The notes under the pieces are model-generated. The model was not told the origin of the DNA. It made no database searches and saw nothing but the letters and a program-made list of their open reading frames with translations. A program made the translations under genes and the position numbers. Below, piece after piece: positions 48,401-48,532 of a DNA stretch of 48,532 nucleotides. The stretch is from assembly GCA_023268715.1 (NCBI GenBank), contig JALRLV010000006.1, forward strand, positions 1 through 48,532, in the 5' to 3' direction. The first letter of the stretch is position 1. Each line of letters opens with the position of its first letter. The stretch comes from Candidatus Thalassarchaeaceae archaeon (lineage in GTDB: Archaea; Thermoplasmatota; Poseidoniia; Poseidoniales; Thalassarchaeaceae).

Positions 48401-48532
48401 GGTCAATGGATTCTCAGCCATGACTTGAGTGATTCCGAGCAATTATGGGAACAAATTGAACTTGAATCAGACATTTCTACTTCATTTACATTCAGAGAAT
48501 CAATGAATGTTATTGGAACAGTCTATTACGAC
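42464..48532 (+). CDS. aglB: STT3/AglB oligosaccharyltransferase fused to extra N-terminal membrane domain and C-terminal surface repeats (partial, 2023 codons, no stop in window)
   Basis: The catalytic subunit transfers a lipid-linked glycan to asparagine in N-x-S/T sequons on the outer face of the membrane. STT3 marks are GGSDPWYMKR (D398, first acidic motif), GLADHDSF (D514-D516, second) and the hallmark WWDYG at 952-956. Ahead of D398 there are about 350 residues with roughly eight membrane helices, far more than the single helix that normally precedes this motif. After the STT3 globular domain come carboxypeptidase-regulatory-like modules (TIEGTVELDG...GHYSFTVPAG) and Gly-Thr-Phe-Ser-Gly-type repeats to the window end. 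GGTGAT five bases before the ATG supports the start. The frame is continuous to 48532. Confidence 0.9.
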   Translation, partial: MPYENGKTGDVGQYNGLVSTPAVLAGLLLLLFAATSLSDDAMIDTGKLVILPVAAALAAVMGRFWVSALPEDSPLNRNSIFVLIFAVGPVALEILGFIDAILATTVAFVAVSTLILVKSNRNEEATIVFSMVAGFHVSVAYAASMPELALSEGDSLQNLLIDVQRAGIAANFFSFYAASLMLGTIFAVLFRGVLYEGGNGSLFERLPKKIDFSEHRDILITSFILLIVNLIPLFSIATISDAATFEGHHYLGGVWALVTSAVVMFVAFCRAERWHVLGAVVAVNWLIYTISHLVEIGVSLPEQLEFLAGNDFGGAFSWFFITFWLNVLAIMLASSGRFGDIAPRREPSQFRLWWRDNSYSILVGSAVITGLLIRTGWNVLPAMNANITGLWDMTGGSDPWYMKRVVDYIVAEHAHFIFDADRSYPSGGINPRPPLFSWCLALGGLALEWLTGIAAEEVVWWSVAGLPAIFGALIVLPVAGIANRLHSAQAGIFAAWLMALMPGHISHSTFGLADHDSFALLFLTLAIYFWVRALGEIGSERVFRDPSANPLYLVAGIREMWNRNPVMMSYATLAGISFSTVALGWKGFVYGPGILFLAFAFQIVLNMFRRRDSLPLTSAALQMMFTTFLIPLPFYIWPGLNLLWAPSGFQPMFYIVGFTIALGWVASSFRDKPWLLVLGSGGLLFGGILSALWILQTAEYYDGWDILFTGGFYFSKNKIFGTIGEAQAPSRGVLFASFGPIVTLIALSYAFILLWRGAREEKQGLSLVGLWVLIASYMAWTAGRFILNATPAMAVVGAIGIAALWNMADFSGFIKEWRRAGIGTPRARFRSARTASVKKPMIPALVLVFMLVATQHATYGIDSGIPRGETASGDVDQVIYDITPDVMRFDIGGLSLLDSSTYNPTANCGNGCWYMGTFGPGFNGGGWNMAYEWLSEQDSDTDFTQRPAFVSWWDYGFQALDSGEHPTVADNFQSGIPHSGGMLLSSSQEDTLAMFIATLAQGDRQYSGNGEFGEEFTQAIQNHLTAEQIEEFHDILSLGPGQKQFVIDRSLVLIYQNVQEVQDSSFTAGNLKITTDLMHGTILDENGLPTEPMWFVFKDGKQVGNATLNETEAKSIFNQARGSSQPYEEQTTHYEIGGYRYTADLIESYDDVSTNLHRANAKLGLSRAFLTTALTLDELVEMYHDISSQVVYEVQDYEGSLGETIERNNEIRYFAIDDRLYPLGGAYYADQSYHRGQTTGIFYAPTTLSGLDPNHYIESVYETQRGNRPTVFMSSERYEQEYMSDVVKQQSGAMEDSTDMIQLVDIQYQQTESFFETMVARIYVGYGTSSLGLTVDPSQPGPTWAISGTPGSPLENAFPLPGAMMNHFVIANWYDDGSDSPDEDNNSVPDIFDGGYAAIGRANSNVKVVKYYSGATIEGTVELDGIGPVPNARILIERDAFSGEEVADENGNVIDQDPRTYWIPIGTVDADENGHYSFTVPAGKIRVSAFFGESDLRAARDELTSGGGGMLQDVATESTTGERNVNLVTGILGNVSGSQWLSETIINVSGEDGHSNGQALINGDIIVEPSFSTGRLIWNGAGSFGGEAITDAVVELSPTWDQIEMQPIMLETSTGSVNGPDLAFQGIGQVTFTGEGEVISNGLMTVSDFVGTHTQTILSGHSLAGSGEFTGRGTLSGVIDGEDIVDGECNENGTMPENYSVCSLSDGDFLIDGAVNATGRFTSNGTSSFSQEHNGSSLIGAGVFTVDASNEELDSYGTLNGTGTFSGEGEFSGPMVQAGTFHLIDAIPGNYNVAVIFNDGTRIEIIDGFNVPFRGVPSLHEIDVAGGSISGILTDENGNILAGSVTMVHSESDNDTILGECSDVMYAPCRLTADENGSFEFGPIIPGEYTFALDMDEDGFNEVELMHEFDAEMDSQVEFPTPIPTVFDLRFSLSQIVDGIQTPVDGLENLTLVKSDNSAPPVVAVFDNISGEYMAELSQGQWILSHDLSDSEQLWEQIELESDISTSFTFRESMNVIGTVYYD

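Overview
The window reads as archaeal chromosome. It carries transcription factor TFB, CDP-archaeol synthase (CarS), an AglB/STT3-type oligosaccharyltransferase, a separate ATP-pyrophosphatase subunit of GMP synthase, a two-subunit glycine decarboxylase, TATA boxes about 27 bases ahead of several start codons, and PGF-CTERM-like tails on surface proteins. These archaeal traits, together with very large secreted proteins, moderately AT-rich DNA and bacterial- or eukaryote-like accessory genes, fit a planktonic Marine Group II euryarchaeon (Candidatus Poseidoniales). That placement is inference; no rRNA gene is present. There are no insertion sequences, CRISPR arrays or phage genes, and no gene-free stretch longer than about 160 bases.

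Layout. 1-10.9 kb: a small unknown gene, tfb, gcvT, an EF-hand modular protein, a degenerate epimerase-like protein, gcvPA-gcvPB, a membrane protein, purE and guaAB. 10.9-17.4 kb (minus strand): a coiled-coil protein, then (beyond tRNA-Asn) two very acidic thrombospondin-type-3 repeat surface proteins in tandem. 17.5-22.9 kb: glyA and a giant M60-peptidase lipoprotein. 35.9-22.9 kb (minus strand, six genes): secreted OB-fold-like protein, TctA-family membrane protein, a CD36-family protein, a PhoX/lamin-tail/phospholipase-D fusion, thymidine phosphorylase and a membrane acyltransferase. 36-41 kb: a tRNA with CAT anticodon, three envelope proteins and carS. 41-48.5 kb: purD and a 2023-codon open frame, cut by the window end, that holds an STT3 oligosaccharyltransferase between an extra membrane domain and a long extracellular repeat region.

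How the genes fit together. GlyA, GcvT and GcvPA/PB move one-carbon units between serine, glycine and folate, and PurE, PurD and GuaAB use glycine and one-carbon units for purines. GcvH and dihydrolipoamide dehydrogenase are not in the window. The rest is mostly cell-surface biology: secreted or membrane-anchored hydrolases (M60 peptidase, PhoX-like phosphatase, PLD), calcium-binding repeat proteins, a putative lipid receptor (CD36-like) and the enzyme that would N-glycosylate them. The most unusual item is the minus-strand cluster 22.9-35.9 kb, which could be a system for harvesting lipid, phosphate and nucleoside from phospholipid- or DNA-rich particles.

Start codons were chosen from Shine-Dalgarno-like motifs or from a TATA box about 27 bases upstream of the codon. 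Where these conflict the entry says so. All family assignments come from motifs read by eye, without database searches.
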